DNA from: Ilex aquifolium
Taxonomy: Eukaryota; Streptophyta; Magnoliopsida; Aquifoliales; Aquifoliaceae
Direction: 5' to 3'
Length of the DNA: 64,000 bases
NCBI GenBank assembly: GCA_951799425.1
Contig: OX637394.1
Coordinates: forward strand, 47,162,142 to 47,226,141
This document shows positions 23,791-34,315 of this stretch, in pieces. Numbering within the stretch: the stretch's first letter is position 1; the number at the start of each line of letters is the position of its first letter. The notes beneath the pieces were generated by a model. That model did no database searches, had not been told where the DNA came from, and was given only the letters and a program-made list of their open reading frames with translations. The translations under genes and the position numbers were made by a program.

Positions 23791-24035
23791 GTATATCTGC
23801 TTGTCCCAATTTTTTTTTTTAATGCAAAATATGTTTTTTACAGATGTCTTTATATTTTCTGTGTTTCTTACTTGTTATGATCATTCTTGTATTACTTCCA
23901 ACCACTAACACTCTCATTATCCCACAGTTTCTTTTTCATTTTTCGTTGTTGTTTTCGTGTTGTACACAACCAACAATTACATAGCATTTCTCTGCTTATA
24001 TGTGTGTGTTTGATATTCTGTTATATAATTATCTC

Positions 24036-24512
24036 TAGCCTTTTTGCTTCTCCTCCTCCTCCTTCTCACCTACTTTTCCTTTTCCTTTTCATCTTTCTCT
24101 TCCTCCTCTTCCTTATCTTCTTCTCCTCCTCCTTCTCACCTACTTTTCCTTTTCATCTTTCTCTTCCTCTACCTTATCTTCTTCTCCTCCTCCTCCTCCT
24201 CCTGCTTATTCTTCTTGACTTCTATCCTCCTCCTCCTCCTATAATCCTTCTCTTTCTCCCTATCTTTTTCTCCTACTCCTACTCCTCTAGCTTATTCCTC
24301 CTCTTCCTCTTCCTCCTCCTAAACTCCTCTGTCTCTTTCTCCAAATCTTCTTCTCCTCCTCCTCCTCCTACTTATTCTTCCCGACTTCGCTCCTTCTCTA
24401 TTTCTTCTCATGTTTCTTATTCTTTATCCTTCGCCTATTCCTTTTCTTTCTCCTTTTCTTTTTCTCCTTCTCAACTTCTTGTTTTCATTCTCTTGTTTTT
24501 CCTTATCCTTGT
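24036..24512 (+). repeat. Homopyrimidine block 9
   Basis: The longest C/T block (about 480 bases), with an internal duplication of 'cttctcacctacttttcc'. It is joined directly to 'ataattatctct', so about 600-700 bases of the normal unit are missing at about 24,030. Confidence 0.85.
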
Positions 24513-24994
24513 CGAGGGTTGAGATTTTAGGGTTTACGGTTTAGGGTTTATGGTATTGATGTATGTCTAACTAATATTTATTCTGGAATTATTACATGGT
24601 CAGGTGATATTGTTGTCTTTCTCATTTCCCAATGCCTTCAAATGAAACTTTGGTAGGGGAGTTTGAGAGATGGATCAATTGGGCAAACTTATAATGCTTA
24701 GTAAATCATAAGAGAAGTTATGCTTCCATGATATGTATGATTGCAATTCTTTTTAATAATGATTAGCTAATTTATCGATGTTTTTTACTTGTTTCGGAGT
24801 ACTATGTGTATTTAAATGTTGTATGTGTTGTGTAAGTATGTGGCGGATGCAATCTAGTATGTATATATATCTGCTTGTCAAATAAATGAGTAGACATGTC
24901 ACTCGTTATTTATTTTTTCTTATTGGTTTTTGCTGTTTTTAAGGCTTTTTTCATTTTCTCTGTACATAACGAATCTAATGTGACTTTCTTTCAG

Positions 24995-25089
24995 TTGTTT
25001 GTGGAATGGATGTTAGCTTAAAATGGAATAAAGAAGGTTGAATTGGGTAGAGATGAGTTTGTAAAGTTAGTTTGGGAGTGCAAAGATAA
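24995..25089 (+). pseudogene. Valyl-tRNA synthetase exon, copy 8
   Basis: 95 nt with one TAA (MLA-stop) and Trp to Cys near the end; splice borders intact. Closest relative of copy 7, so these two units duplicated most recently. Confidence 0.8.
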
Positions 25090-25474
25090 GTATATCTGCT
25101 TGTCCCACTTCTTTTTTTTTTAATGCAAAATATGTTTTTTACAGATGTCTATTTTTTTTTTTTTTTGTGTTTCTTACTTGTTATGATCATTCTTGTATTA
25201 CTTCCAACCACTAACACTCTCATTATCCCACAGTTTCTTTTTCATTTTTCGTTGTTGTTTTCGTGTTGTACACAACCAACAATTACATAGCATATCTCTG
25301 CTTATATGTGTGTGTGTTTGATATTCTCTAATATAATTATCTCTTATTTCTTTTTCTATTATTTTCCCCTTAAAGTTGTTAAACGTTGGCAACAAAATCC
25401 AATTACTTAGGGAGGGAGCAAAATGTTAAAGCATGGAAGAAAATTTGGAGTCTGTAGCACATAGAAGTTACTAA

Positions 25475-26064
25475 GGGTTCATTTGTTTAGCGGGAGAATG
25501 GTAGAAAATGCAAGAAAGAGAAACTTTTTAAAATTTTCATGTGTTTGGTTAGCATGAAAAGGAAAATGATAGAAAAAATAATTTTATTTCATACTTGAAT
25601 TTTCTCACAAATAACAAACTTTGTTTCTTGTAAAAAACACAAGGAAATGCAAGAAAGTTGTAATCTTTAACTAACTTCTCATTTTACCGTTATTTTTCTT
25701 AAAATATTTTATTGGTTATTAATTTGATTAATCATATAATTTGGCCCAAAGACCTTTGTGTTGGTAATTGTCTTAGAATTAGGTTTTGAGCCACTTTTTA
25801 AAAAAAATTTAACTTTCAATTATAACTATATTTTTTTAGACCGATTTAATATAATTAAGGGTAATTTAGAAAATTATAAAAAATTTCTTGTACCTTTACT
25901 TTTTTTCAAACAATAGAATGGAATTTTTTTAAAACTTTCCCGTAAATTTTTCATTTTAATTAAATACACGCATGAAAATATGTTTTCTATCATTTTCTTT
26001 TCTTTTACTTCACTTTCTATCATTTTCATTTTCTATCATTTTTTCTTCCTAATCAAACGGACCC
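25475..26064. mobile_element. Harbinger/Tourist-like MITE, 590 bp, TAA target duplication
   Basis: It interrupts the array word 'actaatggaa' seen intact at about 12,370, leaving TAA at 25,472-25,474 and 26,065-26,067. The ends are inverted: GGGTTCATTTGTTTAG and, reversed, GGGTCCGTTTGATTAG. TNA target duplications and GGG..TTTG ends are typical of PIF/Harbinger MITEs. The interior is AT-rich, with no coding sequence. Confidence 0.85.
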
Positions 26065-26464
26065 TAATGGAACTAGGAATTCAAATAATAGGAGTATATT
26101 GATTTTGCAGCTGAAGTTTTTAGTTTTTTCTTATTATTGCTTCTAATTGGGATGTATTCGGCAGACTCAAAAATCTATTCTATTATATATGGTAGATAAC
26201 TTTCATAGAACGTGAAATATTGTGTCTGCAAATCAACTGTTTTTGTAGCGTTGTCGTATATAATTGAGTATGATACTTACAAGAAAGAATTTTTTACCTG
26301 TTTGAGAATACAACAGTTTCATGTCCAAAGGTTGCCTTTTTCTTTCCGGTACTTGAATCTCTCTTTCTCTCTCCCTCTGTTCTTTGTGAAGGCTTGTAAT
26401 AGAGGCAAGGGTGTTATTTTCCATTTAACGTCTGAGAACTACAACGGTTGCATGTCCAAAAGTT

Positions 26465-26728
26465 GCTTTTTTTCTTCCCCTTGTCCTCCTCCTCCTCCCT
26501 ATCTTCTTCTCCTCCTACTCCTTCGGCCTCTCTTCCTAACTTCTGTCCTTTTCCTCCTCCTACTTCTCTTTCTCCCTGTCTTCTTCTTCTCTTACTCCTC
26601 ATCCTTCTACTTATTTCCTTCTCCTTCTCCTCCTCTTCCTCTTCCTCTTCCTCTTCCTCTCTCTTTTTCTTTTTCTTCTCCTACTTTTTTCTCTTTCTCC
26701 TCCTTTTCTTTTTCTTCTTCTCCTTTGG
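26465..26728 (+). repeat. Homopyrimidine block 10 (right end of array)
   Basis: C/T tract with (CTTCCT)n. It is followed by unrelated DNA instead of TTTAGGG motifs, marking the right edge of the array. Confidence 0.82.
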
Positions 26729-26809
26729 ATTGACTGTGGACCCCCTTAAATATTGAAACTTGGTGTTGATTCAATGGTTTCATTGATGCCACATCATTAA
26801 GTTAGCAAA

Positions 26810-28190
26810 TTAGGTCAGATTTTTTGGTCTAAATAGCATTACTCATAAGGTATGAGCATAACCTAGTGTTATAAGAGAGTAGAGTTGAGTTGAGTGAACA
26901 TGTGAAGGGTCCAAATTGTGGTTCGTATCCTCTTCTACTTCTTTTTCATTTTATTTCTAGTCCTATTGACTCCAATAAAATGATATTAGAGCGATTTTCT
27001 AATTGGAACAATTCCAACAAATTAGTATAGAACCAACTTTATGATCTTGAAAGTCTAGATAACTCATTATTTTCTAAGATTTAAAAATCTGTGTAAAAAA
27101 GTCTTCAATCCAATAAGTGATAAAGATCACGTTTTTTTCAATTTCAAACTCAATAATATTAGTTATCTTAAATTGATTTTATACTACTTACCCAACCAAT
27201 GGTATAGAGCCGCATACTATTTTCTAAGATTTAAAAATATAAAAATTCAAAAAATTGGAGATTAAAGTTTAAAGCTCAACGAGAACTATTACATTGCTAT
27301 GGTATAATAGATATCACTCAAAAAGCTCCTAAACTCTCTGTCATTCGTTGAATAGCACTCAAACAGGTTTTGGATTCTGATATGTTCTTTCACTTGAACT
27401 CTGATTTTAAAAAATTCAAATCTACCTACTTTTTCCAATTTTATTTTGCAACTAAAAATCTTTTTTGTTGTGAAGATGCCACTAAAATCTTCTGACAACT
27501 AATCTATGATCTTATTTTTTTTATGTTAAAGAGGGGTAAGGACGACTAGTAACTCCTCTTGAACGTAACCATGAGGGGTCCCTCATTGTAGAATGTCCAG
27601 TTTGAGCTATGATCTGCAAACTATAAATCCAATGTTTGTTCAGCACTTTGTATAAACAGACCCTAAAATAACACTTTGTTTGCTCATATGTTATAAACAA
27701 AAACCTTGGGTACCCTAGTTCTTTCTTAGACAATGTCTTTGGTCACTATCTTCCTCCAAGTGAACGGAGACTTCAAATGCCCTCACCAGTTCCTTCATAA
27801 AGACTGCCCAGCCTTTCCTTGCTTTTGATCTAATTCTTCATCCTTGTTATACCCTTCATATCCTCCTTGCCTACTCCATTGACCCGAGACCAATAAGCAG
27901 CTCTTTGGCTATCTGCGCAATTGCAATGAGTGTCTCACCAATAGCCTGCAATAGGCCACCTCCCTGTCATTCCATTCTTCCAAAACTCTAGACCTACCGG
28001 AGAAACTTCCTGCACTTCTTCTGAAGGTTGGGACTCTCTTCCCTCCTCCCTGGTTCCTCCCTGCACACTCGATTAACCTCTACCAATCAAAAAGGCAGGA
28101 AAAGAGAACAAACATCGAGAGAGCACAAAATTGTTTTAGATCACACCATGGAGATAATTATGCATTTGTAGGGACAATGCTTTAACAAGA
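26810..28190 (-). repeat. Direct segmental duplication, left copy (3' part of the SBP65-like gene and flank)
   Basis: Many landmarks match 29,825-30,965 in the same order: 'tctaaatagcattact', 'ccaataagtgataaagatca', 'gatatcactcaaaaagctcc', and the whole coding block through to 'gggacaatgctttaacaaga'. The copies differ by substitutions and indels. Confidence 0.88.
27773..28060 (-). pseudogene. Broken copy of the SBP65-like gene's second exon
   Basis: Aligns with the exon at 30,553-30,849 from the acceptor 'gtgcag|ggagg' to the stop codon. It still shows phrases such as IGETL and AKELLIGLG, but several single-base indels (for example around 27,812 and 27,978) destroy the frame. No matching first exon is present to its right. 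Confidence 0.82.
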
Positions 28191-28222
28191 TCTGCCGAAG
28201 CGACGCCTTACTGAGGGTAGTT

Positions 28223-29475
28223 TTCAGATTGGCTGTCAAGTTGCTGGGGAGGCCATGGATTCCTATTTTGATGAATATAGTTGCCACTTTGTTCCTCCAA
28301 TCCCTTAGAGGAATACATAGTTGTTGTGGTGTGTCTTCAATAGCTTGGCTTATATATGCTCTTATTCTTACTGTTCAGGACAGAGAAAACTCTTCCTCCG
28401 AGATAATAGTCATAGCTGCCATCATCCTTTCTCTCATTTATCTCTTTCTTGGCAGCTCTCCCTCTTATTCGCAACCTCCATCATAACATTTTTGACAGAA
28501 CACATCGTTTCGCTGGCTGGACAGCTATCATACTGGTTTGGTTTTGGGTTGTTCTGTTATGATTTGTGCGCAATGAATAATGAAAGAAACAGAAATATTA
28601 GGAGATGAACAGAAGAATTTTATGTGGTTTGGCAACTTGCTTACGTCCACGAGAAAGCGCAACTTAATATATATAGGTTACAATTCTAACTAATAAATAT
28701 AGGCCAACCCTAATTCGTTGTGCTCTAACAACTGACCTATTATCTTCGAATTTGGTATACCTCTCCATATATTGAATATGAGCCACTTCTTCTAACATGT
28801 TCTCACTTTATGTTACGAACCTGTTCTAAGGATATACAACTTGCGTTGTTCCAGGGTAGTTCAAGCTCGAGAATTCTGGTTCACTCTAGCCATCACAGTT
28901 GTAATAATTCTTCCATGGCTAACAATGAGACTTGTTCCGGTTAAGGTATCAGCTCCTTCAGGCCATGCTTTAATCATCAAGTTTGAGGGAGGAGTTCAAG
29001 CAGGACTACTAGGAAGAATCAGCCCATCATCCTTTGTCTGAATGGCAAGCTTTCGGAATCATTTCAGACAGGGTGTCCCACCCACCAACCCATCTCTGGG
29101 TGCGAGGGGTGCACTTTGCAGGCCTGCCTTATCTGGTGAATCTTTATCAACGGGTTGTATTAGTGGCCACAGGGTCTGGCATTTGTGTATTCTTATTGTT
29201 CCTTTTGCAACCATGCTCAGCAGATGTGTGCTTAGTTTGGGTGGCTAAAGGGATAGGAGAATTTTGGATCAGATATTAAAGGGGAAATGGTGACTCGATT
29301 TCCAAAAGAGAGTGTGATTGCCCATGACACAGCCAACTCAGGGCGACCCAACCTGGTGGATGTAAGTGTGGATGCAGCAAAAAAGTGGAATCCCGAGGTG
29401 GTCAATGGGTACTACATTGTTCAAGCATGCAAGGCAGCTGGGATACCTGCCTTTGGTCCTATTTGGGATTCTTAG
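28223..29475 (+). pseudogene. Adenylate-forming-reductase-like protein, C-terminal membrane and flavin/NAD-binding part (decayed)
   Basis: Recognisable pieces in order: a membrane segment (GRPWIPILMNIVATLFLQSL, SLRGIHSCCGVSSIAWLIYA, then in another frame LPLIRNLHHNIFDRTHRFAG); a probable intron (about 28,561-28,852); REFWFTLAIT and VPVKVSAPSGHALIIKFEGG; EWQAFGIISD; HPPTHLWVRGVHFAGLPYLV; the nucleotide-binding VATGSGICVFL; and the C-terminal IPAFGPIWDS. This matches plant proteins annotated as adenylate-forming reductase-like or ferric-reductase-like NAD-binding proteins. At least three frameshifts and an internal deletion (after EWQAFGIISD) break it, and the N-terminal part is absent. Family naming is from memory and the function of plant members is poorly known. 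Confidence 0.75.
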
Positions 29476-29824
29476 GCTGTATCCAATAATTTTCATCAAG
29501 ATGGAGGCTAGCTATCTTGTTTTATGTTTGTATTTTGCTTTCTGTTTCCACTTAATTGATTGTGAGAAACTTTTTGTTGGAAAATAAACTTGTTTTAGAG
29601 TTTTATTATGCTATTAAGTTGTGTTAATTTATTTGGGGTGTGTTAGTGGGCGAAGAATATGCAAATAGTGGAAGACAAGAGTCTTAGTTGTTGTTAATTC
29701 CCCAAGTAATATAGGGTATATTAATATTATAAAGGTTACAAGAGTTATTGGGTGTAATAGTACCTTAATGTAATGTTAGGAGTTACATGTAAGATCAATG
29801 CTATTGGGACTTAATTCATTATGT

Positions 29825-30965
29825 CTTTGATTTTTAGATCTAAATAGCATTACTTATGGACATAGGGTATATGACCAAATGTTATAAGAAAATAGAGTTA
29901 AGTTGAGTGAGTGTGTGAAGAGTCCAAGTCATGGTTATAATCATCTTAAATGAAATTAGTATCAAAGCAATTTTATAATTGAAGTAATTCTAACAAATTA
30001 GTATCAGAACCAGCTTTGCGATCCTAAAAGTTTAGATAATTCACTATTTTTTAAGATTTAAAAATTTATGGGTAGAAAAGTTCTCAATCCAATAAGTGAT
30101 AAAGATCATGTGTTTTTCAATTTCAAACTCATTAGTTATTTAAAATGAATTTTATACTACTTACCCAAATTTGAATTTCTACATAGAAGGAACCAATGGT
30201 ATAGAGCCACATATTATTATTTTCTAAGATTTAAAAATCTAAAAATTCAGAAAATTGGAGAATGCTCAAAGAGAACTGCTATATTATAGATATCACTCAA
30301 AAAGCTCCTAAAATATCTTTCATTTGTTTTATATCACTCAAAAAGGTTTTGAATTCAAATCTATCCACTTTTTCCAGTCTTATTTTGCAAGTAAAATCTT
30401 CTGACAACCAAGCTATGATCTACAAACTACAAAACTTGAAGTTTTTTCAGCACTTTGTATAAACAGACCCTAAAATAACACTTGGTTTGCTCATGTTATA
30501 AACAAAAACCCTGGGACTCATAGTTCTTCCTTAAGACGCTGTCTTTGGTACTTCAAATGCCCTCACCAGTTCCTTCATAAGACTGTCCAGTCTTCCCCTG
30601 CTTTTGATCTAATTCTTCATCCTTGTTATTATTATACCCTTCATATCCTCCTTGCCTACTCCACTGACCCGGGCCGAGACCAATAAGCAACTCTTTGGCT
30701 GTCTGCGCAATTTCAACGAGTGTCTCACCAACTGCCTGCAATACGCCACCTCCCTGTCGTTCCATTGTTCCAAACTCTGGACCTACCGGAGAAACTTCCC
30801 GCACTTCTTCTGAAGGTTGGGACTCTCTTCCCTCCTCCGTGGTTCCTCCCTGCACACTCGAAGAACCTCCACCAATCAAAAAGGAAGGAAAAGGGAAGAG
30901 CACAAAATTGTTTTAGATCACACCATGGAGATAATGATGCATTTGTAGGGACAATGCTTTAACAA
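29825..30965 (-). repeat. Direct segmental duplication, right copy
   Basis: Partner of 26,810-28,190. This copy contains the intact second exon and 3' flank of the SBP65-like gene. The two copies are separated by the reductase-like pseudogene. Confidence 0.88.
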
Positions 30966-31752
30966 GATATGCTATACCTTCACACACAATCAAAAACAGA
31001 GGGGGAAACAATGAACACTTCGATTAACATACTCTTTGTTTTTACAAGAGTATGTTAATCAATAACATTACACAGTGGGGTTCATAATTTTTTGAGGAAA
31101 TAATTTTTTGTATATCTTCTTTGTTTTTACAAGAATTAAAAGTGGATAGTGGATCCGTAAAGTGAATAATTAATGGTATTAATTTACTTATTACCTTTGA
31201 TTCAGCCGATTCATTGGCTTCTGAGTCGTTCTCAGCCTCTGTCTTCTTCCAAGGTGGTGTATATTCCTTGGCTTTTTCCTCAGCTGCCACTAAAGAATCC
31301 TTTGCAGCAGCTAATTTCTCTGAAGCATATGCAGTCGCATTGGCATATCGCTCTTCCGCAGCCCTGATGGCTTCCAAAGCATTCTGCTGTGCAATTGCTC
31401 TGTACTTTGAGATCTCCTCCAAAGAGAGCCTCTGCCCTTCCCCTTCTCTCTCCTCATCATTACCACCTTCTCTTTCATGCATGTCCGAACTCCTATCCTC
31501 GCCTCCTTCTCCACCACCACCACCACCATCTCTTCTTTTATTAGTAGACGATTCCTCTTTGTTTTTCCCTTCATCTCTCTCTTCCTGGGAATCGAACTTG
31601 GGTTTTTCAACATGCCATTTTCTGCCTTCCTCGCCGGGAACATCTGGGGGTCTCAGTTTCTCGGCAAAAGACTCAAAATGGCTTGTCATTTTGGGGACTC
31701 TGTCTCTCTCTACCGGAATTTCCCGTTCATCGGTGGTGTCCTCTCGCCTCAT
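30553..31752 (-). CDS. SBP65-like seed biotin-containing / LEA-type protein
   Basis: Two coding exons, 31,195-31,752 (186 codons) and 30,553-30,849 (99 codons with stop), join in phase 0 across a 345-base intron (TCAAAG|GTAATA .. GTGCAG|GGAGG), giving 284 aa. The start is the ATG at 31,752; the longer open frame begins with a non-ATG codon. The N-terminus (RREDTTDEREIPVERD.., TSHFE), the hydrophilic Glu/Gly/Arg-rich middle, the motif SLEEISKYRAIAQQNALEAI, and the C-terminal GGVLQAVGETLVEIAQTAKE match pea SBP65 and related LEA proteins, which accumulate in maturing seeds and are degraded at germination. It is shorter than pea SBP65, lacking most of the long Ala/Lys-rich repeat region. Biotin attachment cannot be judged from this sequence. 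The 3' part is duplicated at 26,810-28,190. Confidence 0.82.
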
Positions 31753-31989
31753 TTGCTCTGAATTGTGTTTAGAGTATAAAACACAACACAATAGCTTTTG
31801 AGAGAGTTTTAGCTAAGAGTATCGACGTGGGTTGGTTGCCGATGGACATGCGTCGCATGACATAGTGCGACGTGTAGAGGTTGTGGGATGTCTCACGTAG
31901 GTGACTCAGCGATTACATAATGTGGGTCGGTAACCTTTACCTTACCCGTAGATTCACCCGACCTGTTCGTAAATTATTGGGTTGAGTAT

Positions 31990-32310
31990 AAGACTCTTAG
32001 TCGAACGAGTCCGATCCGAGTTCAAGTCGAGTTTGAAAAATTTGTTTCTTAATCGAACCTAAAAAATTGTTTAAATTCGGCTCGTTTAAGAAACGAGCCA
32101 AGCCTAAACGAGCCAAAAACAAGCCGAGCCCGAGTATTTGCACATAAACGAGCCGAGTCTGTCGAGTTTGAACCGAGTTTGTAGGGCTTATTTTCTAAAC
32201 GAACCTAAAAATTTGCTCAAGTTCGGGTTCGTTTAGAAAACGAACCGAGCCTAAACGAGCCGAATCTGAACCGAACTCAAGTCAAACTCGAGTAGCTCAA
32301 TTTGACTAAC
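31990..32310. repeat. Dispersed ACGAGCC/GGCTCG repeat, large copy
   Basis: Dense alternation of 'aaacgagcc', 'gccgagcc', 'tcgagttc' and 'cgaacctaaaaaatt'. Related shorter copies lie at 33,040-33,140, 36,590-36,770, 60,410-60,530 and 60,650-60,780. No coding sequence. The family is probably a decayed transposon or satellite-like repeat. Confidence 0.65.
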
Positions 32311-34315
32311 AGCCCTTGTTGAGTACCTATGTTATTAATACTTCTTTCAGATAATATTATTTTAGTCAAGAGTTATCCAATTTTTTTTTACCCATATTTA
32401 GGTATCATGTAATAAGTTTATGATTAAAAACCGTTGACAATTTAAGGGATCACACAGAAACATATTCAGTACTTCAAAGATCAAAATGATGCAATTGAAA
32501 TATTGAAGACCAAAATAAGATAAATCTCATAGTTTGGGTACATCCAATGCAATTAACCCTAAAAATAATAACATGATGCAAGCACCATAGGCCTCTACAA
32601 AAAAGGAGTCCAAAATGTACATGATTTGACCTTTAATTCCCATAAATTCAAATTTCAACAATTACTTCTAGCTCCAAATTTATAAACAAAATATCATAGC
32701 ACAACCTTACACCAATGTTGCATGGATGTTGGTCAAGTTGGTACTTGGTAAAGATAGAGGTACATGATACAATATTTTCTTCCATATACAATGCAATAGG
32801 AACGCAAGTACACTATTTTAGGTCAAGATTCGCAGTGAAACGCTTATCTAGAGGATTTTACTATCATAAAAAGTGCAATTGAGTGCACAAAGTTCACGCC
32901 ACTACGATATATGGTAAAAGTTAAATGTATACAACATTATCCTCACATGCATACAAATCTAATGTAGCAGAAGTTTCAAAGTAAATTGATGCGAGTTAGA
33001 GTTACAATTTGAGATGTAGAATTTTGATATATAAAATAGTCGAATTATTTGGACTTGGTTCGGATTTGACTCGTTTTAAACTCGATTCGGGTTCGGTTCA
33101 TTTTCTAAACAAGCTGAATAATTTTTTAAACTCAACTCGATTATCAGCCATTCTGTTGATCAGATATATTCCCATAGTACTAAAACTCGACACTGCCACA
33201 TGCACTGTTAGTAACAAGAAGAAATAGTCAAGATCTAGCAGTAAAAAATGCAAAAGACCAGCAAAAAATTGAACCTCAATTGGACGTTTCATCATCAAAT
33301 TGATGATCATGAGGCCAAAAATTGTCATATTAACATGTAAGTTGAGTTAAAAAACATGCATCAACATTCATCCCATAGCTTTTGAATAAGAACCACAATC
33401 AGGCATTGAATATGGAAAAAGAAAGATATACCAGCATGCAGATGAATGTAATCTCATTTGTACTTCAAACTTATCACCCAAATCATAAAGCAGGGAATTT
33501 TGAATGAAAACTAGCTTGAACCCCTTGGACATTCATCATACATCATCGTTGAAAGCTGATTGATATACAAGAAATTCGGATTGTTCCGATGATCTTATTG
33601 GACAGAATCATAACTGGAAATTCAAAAGAACAGATTGCACTTGATGACAGTTTGACTACACATAGCATTAAACGGAATGAATATCACTGGTCTTTTGAGG
33701 AAAAGAACATAACCTATCTAGCAGTTCATCTAGGTTTTGCAAGCTCAAGAAATCCAACTTGCTCTTATGCAGCTCATTGATAACCTCTTTAACTTATCAG
33801 CTATCACGGTCTTAGAATGTAGAATTTTGTGACTTAAAATTTTGCTCCAATCCTTGAATATTCATCACACATCATCATTGCAAGCTGGTTGAATGCAGAT
33901 CAATTAGTACAACTCATTACCGATCAGTCTAGTACTTGAAAAATGTACAAAGAATGAACTAGCTGCACTATTATCTCAAAATTTTGTACCGATCACATCC
34001 CAATGAGAAAAACATGACAGATAATTCCACTTCTTATAGTTTCAACCAAACAAATAAACTATGATAGATGATATCAGTAAAAGAACCAAGTCATTTGACA
34101 GCACTGCATGAAACAAATTAATGGATCCTTTACAACCTCTCGAGGAAAAGCCATTGTCTAATTAAAGCTGCCAACTTATACAGCAAAAAATCGTGTTTCG
34201 TTCTTAATCTTAAAATATAGCCAACCAGCCTAATCTAGTAAAATAAAGATTTGCCACTTTTGAAAGCTTTTGAATCATAACAAAGCCAAGTCATTCCATC
34301 TTTGCCTCTCCATCT
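32311..34315. other. AT-rich intergenic region
   Basis: Contains a short ACGAGCC-type copy (33,040-33,140), but no gene, RNA or complete transposon could be recognised. It includes the presumed 3' UTR of the NOXY2-like gene near its right end. Confidence 0.5.

Larger units (their letters stand above)
10335..26728 (+). repeat. Tandem array of about ten 1.6-1.8 kb units, each derived from a valyl-tRNA synthetase exon region
   Basis: A fixed order of landmarks recurs. (1) 'gttgttttcgtgttgtaca' (near 10,350, 12,165, 13,750, 16,300, 17,935, 20,520, 22,310, 23,945, 25,255). (2) A 'ggaggaaaatta' block. (3) 'cttgtaatagaggtgcaag'. (4) A homopyrimidine block. (5) TTTAGGG-like motifs and 'ggtattgatgtatgtctaac'. 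(6) 'gtatgtggcgcatgcaatct'. (7) A 95-nt exon reading as valyl-tRNA synthetase. Spacing between exon copies is 1,567-1,792 bases after allowing for insertions, except 1,296 for the last pair. Units differ by many substitutions and small indels, so the array is not very young. No complete synthetase gene lies nearby. Confidence 0.9.
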
